DNA of 64,000 nucleotides from Panonychus citri (taxonomy: Eukaryota; Arthropoda; Arachnida; Trombidiformes; Tetranychidae), in NCBI RefSeq assembly GCF_014898815.1, contig NW_026515546.1, forward strand, positions 620,001-684,000, in the 5' to 3' direction. Numbering within the stretch: position 1 is the first letter of the stretch; the number at the start of each line of letters is the position of its first letter. Of this stretch, positions 62,400 through 64,000 are shown in pieces. The notes beneath the pieces were generated by a model. That model worked only from the letters and a program-made list of their open reading frames with translations. It searched no databases and was not told the origin of the DNA. The position numbers were made by a program, and so were the translations under genes.

Positions 62400-64000
62400 T
62401 TTATTGATGATGGAAGATAAAAGATGATTTTCTCTTTCATTTTAACGTTACTATTTTCGTCTTCACCATCCGTATCCTCATCTCACTGTTCACTCAGTCA
62501 TTTATCTCTATGTGATTCGGAATGAACATTTACTCCAGGAAGAGAGAGAGAGAGAGGAGGAAGGAGATAAAAGATGAAGATGATAAAGGAGGAAGATAAA
62601 AGAGATGATGATAACAAAGTGATTACAAGATTCAAGTACATTGATCTTTCCGTTTATAACGGTACAAAATCTCACGTATCATGTTTACTACAATTTAATC
62701 TCGGATACTGTCACCTTCATGGTGAATAGAAAAATTCATAACAGTTTGTGATTCGTCATCACTGAATAGTTTTCATATACACTTATATATCAGTATTACT
62801 ATCATGATCCATTCATTGTGGGTACCTGGTGTTGATTATTGAGTAAATTCATCAATAATAAATCACCATCATCATCATCATCATGATATAAGTCAAGTTG
62901 AGCTTTTTTTGGTTAAGTCATTTTGATGTATTTATATTACAACTACTTTTTTTTTCTGACTGATTGTTGTTAATGATGAACGAAGCAAAAAAAGTGAAAC
63001 TTAATTAACGATTCAATTTAATATCACTAATCACAATTAACACAAACACACTCACTCACACACAATAGTTTAATGAGAGTACCAATAATCATTATAACAT
63101 ATTAACACCTATCAGGTAACCGAGTTAATTGTTTACATTGATTCACTTTCAATCGTAACTGTGATTAAATGGTTCAAGTTAAATATTAATTGACGTTTTA
63201 ATTTCAATGATAATTAGTTAATTAGGATGATTTCTTTTTATTATGATTGGGTTTTGTGGTAAAACAGAAAATTATTGCTGAACTTTTTGGTTTGTAACTA
63301 TTATTTCCTAGCAATTAGTGAATTGTTAATTAATGTTGACAGTTTAAAATGTTAGACTTTGTTAATTATTCATATTTGATTAGGTTGTCAGGATGATTAA
63401 TTGTTGTTAAGAGTAACAGTTACAAATGGGATTCGAGAGGAAAAGTTTTCAACCATCGAACTTGTTTTTCCTTCCCCTCGAAAAGTTCTGAAAAAGTTTT
63501 CGTCACTTTGAAAACTGATTATTATCAACATTTAATTATCATCTTATTATCATCATCATCATCGACATGATTATGATCATTATTGATGATAAATCGATAA
63601 AATAACTTACATGTCAATGACAAGTCGATACTCACGATCAACTCCGATTAACGACCTGAAATCAATCCAAAGCTAAATGACCGATCGATTTTGGTTCCTC
63701 TTTCTCTCAATTTTTTTCCTCTTTCTTTTCTATCATAATAATGATGATGAAGAAAAATAGTTTACCATTAGAATTGCAAATGTAACTGTAAATTTCAGGT
63801 CAAAATGATTTCTCTTCACTTTCCCTTCAGAACTTTTTTCTTGGATCCATTCCAGTTACTTGATTGGATTCTAATTGAACTTCATCTCCATCATCATGAC
63901 AATAATAATGCCGAAAATGTCATGAACTTTCAGTTAAACTAACTAATTGTGTCCATATCATGATGCTAATGAATATAATTGGTTTGTTGTTAAATTAAAT

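Larger units (their letters stand above)
60198..64000. other. Intron or intergenic DNA after the unidentified exons
   Basis: It begins with the donor GTTAGT of the third exon. It is AT-rich, with a long CT tract at 62342-62396 and a less AT-rich island at about 61377-61665. A 39-codon frame at 60691-60810 (begins MVWTKFREER) has no support. No further exon was recognised. Confidence 0.5.

Noticed and set aside
1..64000. CRISPR arrays, operons, ribosome binding sites, tRNA or rRNA genes
   Set aside because: The sequence is animal nuclear DNA with spliced genes; no direct-repeat/spacer array and no tRNA box pattern was seen by eye.

Overview
The window is strongly AT-rich eukaryotic DNA with short GT-AG introns, long GA/CT and GAT/ATC microsatellites, a mariner transposon, a Ty3/Gypsy retroelement and three recognisable animal genes: Arp2, a Stubble-type transmembrane serine protease, and LRP1. 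A Stubble orthologue points to an arthropod. The compact introns and low-complexity Ser/Asn/Thr-rich insertions would suit an acariform mite such as a spider mite, but that is inference and no species can be named.

Layout. 1-8767 (minus strand): one decayed env-bearing Ty3/Gypsy retrotransposon. In its own 5'-to-3' order it has a putative 5' LTR with hairpins, a leader with splice-like signals, an unusual reading frame upstream of gag, a 58-codon ORF, a single-frame gag-protease-RT ORF, a frameshifted RNase H/integrase part, and an envelope frame with one in-frame stop. Its 3' LTR lies outside the window. An intact-looking mariner (6864-8109) is nested in the pre-gag region. 9793-11409 (plus): Arp2, four exons. 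11928-20661 (minus): Stubble-like protease, eight exons, convergent with Arp2. 24100-41223 (minus): LRP1, nine exons coding for about 4443 residues, including three giant exons. 41224-58741: mostly noncoding AT-rich DNA with a cluster of ATCGAT words upstream of LRP1, a Tc1/IS630-type transposase relic and a few doubtful coding patches. 58742-60197 (plus): three phase-consistent exons of an unidentified Ser/Asn-rich protein, probably its 5' part. The window ends in intron or intergenic DNA.

The three named genes act in unrelated pathways: actin branching, epithelial apical proteolysis and endocytosis. Nothing in the sequence suggests they work together. The most unusual material is the retroelement: extra reading frames ahead of gag, a pol 3' end that runs in frame into env, and a young mariner nested inside. 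All exon boundaries were assigned by eye from splice signals, phase continuity and family resemblance.
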